Below the pieces are notes generated by a model, which was not told where the DNA came from, made no database searches, and worked only from the letters and a program-made list of their open reading frames with translations. The translations under genes and the position numbers were made by a program. Shown here piece after piece: positions 6,538 through 6,893 of a DNA stretch of 6,893 nucleotides. Within the stretch, counting starts at the first letter, position 1. Each line of letters opens with the position of its first letter. This stretch comes from an uncultured Prevotellaceae bacterium (GTDB taxonomy: Bacteria; Bacteroidota; Bacteroidia; Bacteroidales; Bacteroidaceae), in assembly GCA_946624335.1 (NCBI GenBank), contig CAMOSA010000128.1:1-6893 (forward strand), written 5' to 3'.

Positions 6538-6545
6538 CAAAGATA
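6538..6545 (-). promoter_or_regulatory. Bacteroidetes -7 promoter element TATCTTTG (leftward)
   Basis: On the minus strand the octamer TATCTTTG matches the Bacteroidetes primary-sigma -7 consensus TAnnTTTG exactly. Only four bases (CGGC) separate it from the preferred GTG start at 6533. No clear TTTG-type -33 element is seen at the usual spacing, although the region is T-rich. It is the only consensus -7 element found upstream of any of the five leftward genes, so it may drive the whole block. Confidence 0.65.
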
Positions 6546-6579
6546 GGCATTATTTGATGAAAAACGGGTCTTACGCGCA

Positions 6580-6617
6580 AAAACTTTAGCCATTAGGCTC
6601 AAAACTTTAAACTTTTT
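6580..6617. promoter_or_regulatory. Candidate operator between divergent promoters
   Basis: Three AAACTTT copies (6581-6587, 6602-6608 and 6609-6615) lie between the two divergent -7 elements. The first two are 21 bp apart, about two helical turns, and both extend to AAAACTTTA. Between them TTTAGCC (6585-6591) and GGCTCAAA (6596-6603) form an imperfect dyad around ATTA, with one unpaired base. This arrangement would suit a dimeric regulator acting on both promoters. No regulator gene is in the window, so this is inferred from pattern alone. Confidence 0.3.
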
Positions 6618-6619
6618 CT

Positions 6620-6627
6620 TACCTTTG
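6620..6627 (+). promoter_or_regulatory. Bacteroidetes -7 promoter element TACCTTTG (rightward)
   Basis: TACCTTTG matches TAnnTTTG exactly and lies 31 bp before the ATG at 6659. Transcription would start near 6631-6634, giving a short AT-rich leader of about 25-28 nt. The T-rich stretch 6613-6620 lies directly upstream; no clean -33 TTTG is seen at the usual spacing. Confidence 0.65.
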
Positions 6628-6658
6628 CCGCCAATTTAAACAATGAATAACACTAACG

Positions 6659-6893
6659 ATGAAGAAAAGACACTTTGTTTATTTGCTTCTGGCCGTGCTG
6701 AGTCTGAGCCGTGCCGTAGCACAGGAATCGTACAGCGGCACAGTCGTGGCCGACGAAGGTGCCTGGTGCTGGTTTGCCGACCCCCGTGCCTTGCACTACG
6801 AGAACGCCGCTGGAACCATCAATGCCACCTATATTGGTTACATCGACGTCCACGGAAACGTCAAGGCCACGCAGTACGACTGGGTCAGCGGCC
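6659..6893 (+). CDS. Secreted BNR-4-like propeller protein, N-terminal fragment (partial)
   Basis: Only the first 78 codons are present; the gene runs off the right edge without a stop. The product begins with a clear Sec signal peptide, MKKRHFVYLLLAVLSLSRAVA, with likely cleavage before QESYSG. The mature start contains GAWCWFADPRA (34-44), then TYIGYIDVHGNVKA (57-70) and QYDW (72-75). This resembles the first blade of BNR repeat (BNR-4, PF15892-like) propeller proteins, which are often linked in Bacteroidetes to polysaccharide lyases and hydrolases. The family call rests on a short segment and the substrate is unknown. An out-of-frame ATG at 6643 opens a competing frame without a signal peptide, so 6659 is preferred. 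It has its own TAnnTTTG promoter and is divergent from the phosphoesterase. Confidence 0.75.
   Translation, partial: MKKRHFVYLLLAVLSLSRAVAQESYSGTVVADEGAWCWFADPRALHYENAAGTINATYIGYIDVHGNVKATQYDWVSG

Noticed and set aside
6534..6602. N-terminal extension of the phosphoesterase to the ATG at 6602
   Set aside because: The extra residues do not resemble the family, and the stretch contains the promoter element; the GTG at 6533 fits family length.
6643..6893. Plus-strand frame from the ATG at 6643
   Set aside because: The product lacks a signal peptide and has the Arg- and Cys-rich look of an out-of-frame reading; the frame from 6659 encodes a clear signal peptide and a family-like segment.

Overview
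The window looks like ordinary chromosome from a member of the Bacteroidales, most probably Prevotella or a close relative. Evidence: two matches to the Bacteroidetes -7 promoter element TAnnTTTG, lack of Shine-Dalgarno sequences, a DUF1573 protein, Bacteroidetes-like versions of MeaB and AroB, and GC-rich genes separated by short AT-rich gaps full of TTAAC-type tandem repeats. The genus is an inference from these features, not from a search.

Layout. Positions 1-113 hold a palindrome-dense leader. hflX (ribosome-associated GTPase) runs rightward, 114-1364. It converges on a block of five leftward genes across a spacer (1365-1539) that contains a strong hairpin and 22-bp direct repeats. The leftward block, in transcription order, is: a small YfcE-type metallophosphoesterase (6533-6027), aroB (5989-4940), a secreted GH43-like glycosidase (4877-3834), a secreted DUF1573 protein (3759-2686) and meaB (2640-1540). 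A divergent promoter region (about 6534-6658) separates this block from the start of a secreted BNR-4-like protein that runs off the right edge (6659-6893).

How the genes relate. The five leftward genes have gaps of only 37-74 bp, and the only consensus promoter found for them lies just before the first. They may therefore form one long transcription unit, although their roles differ: nucleotide or phosphoester hydrolysis, shikimate pathway, glycan cleavage, an unknown envelope role, and maintenance of the B12-dependent methylmalonyl-CoA mutase. The GH43 enzyme and the BNR-4-like protein suggest plant-glycan use, but no SusC/SusD pair or regulator is visible here.

No tRNA, rRNA, CRISPR array, insertion sequence, phage gene or defence system was seen. 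The most unusual content is in the gaps: 8-bp and 7-bp tandem repeats that begin at the stop codons of upstream genes, a hairpin with competing arms after hflX, and a GTG start so close to its promoter that the mRNA would be leaderless.
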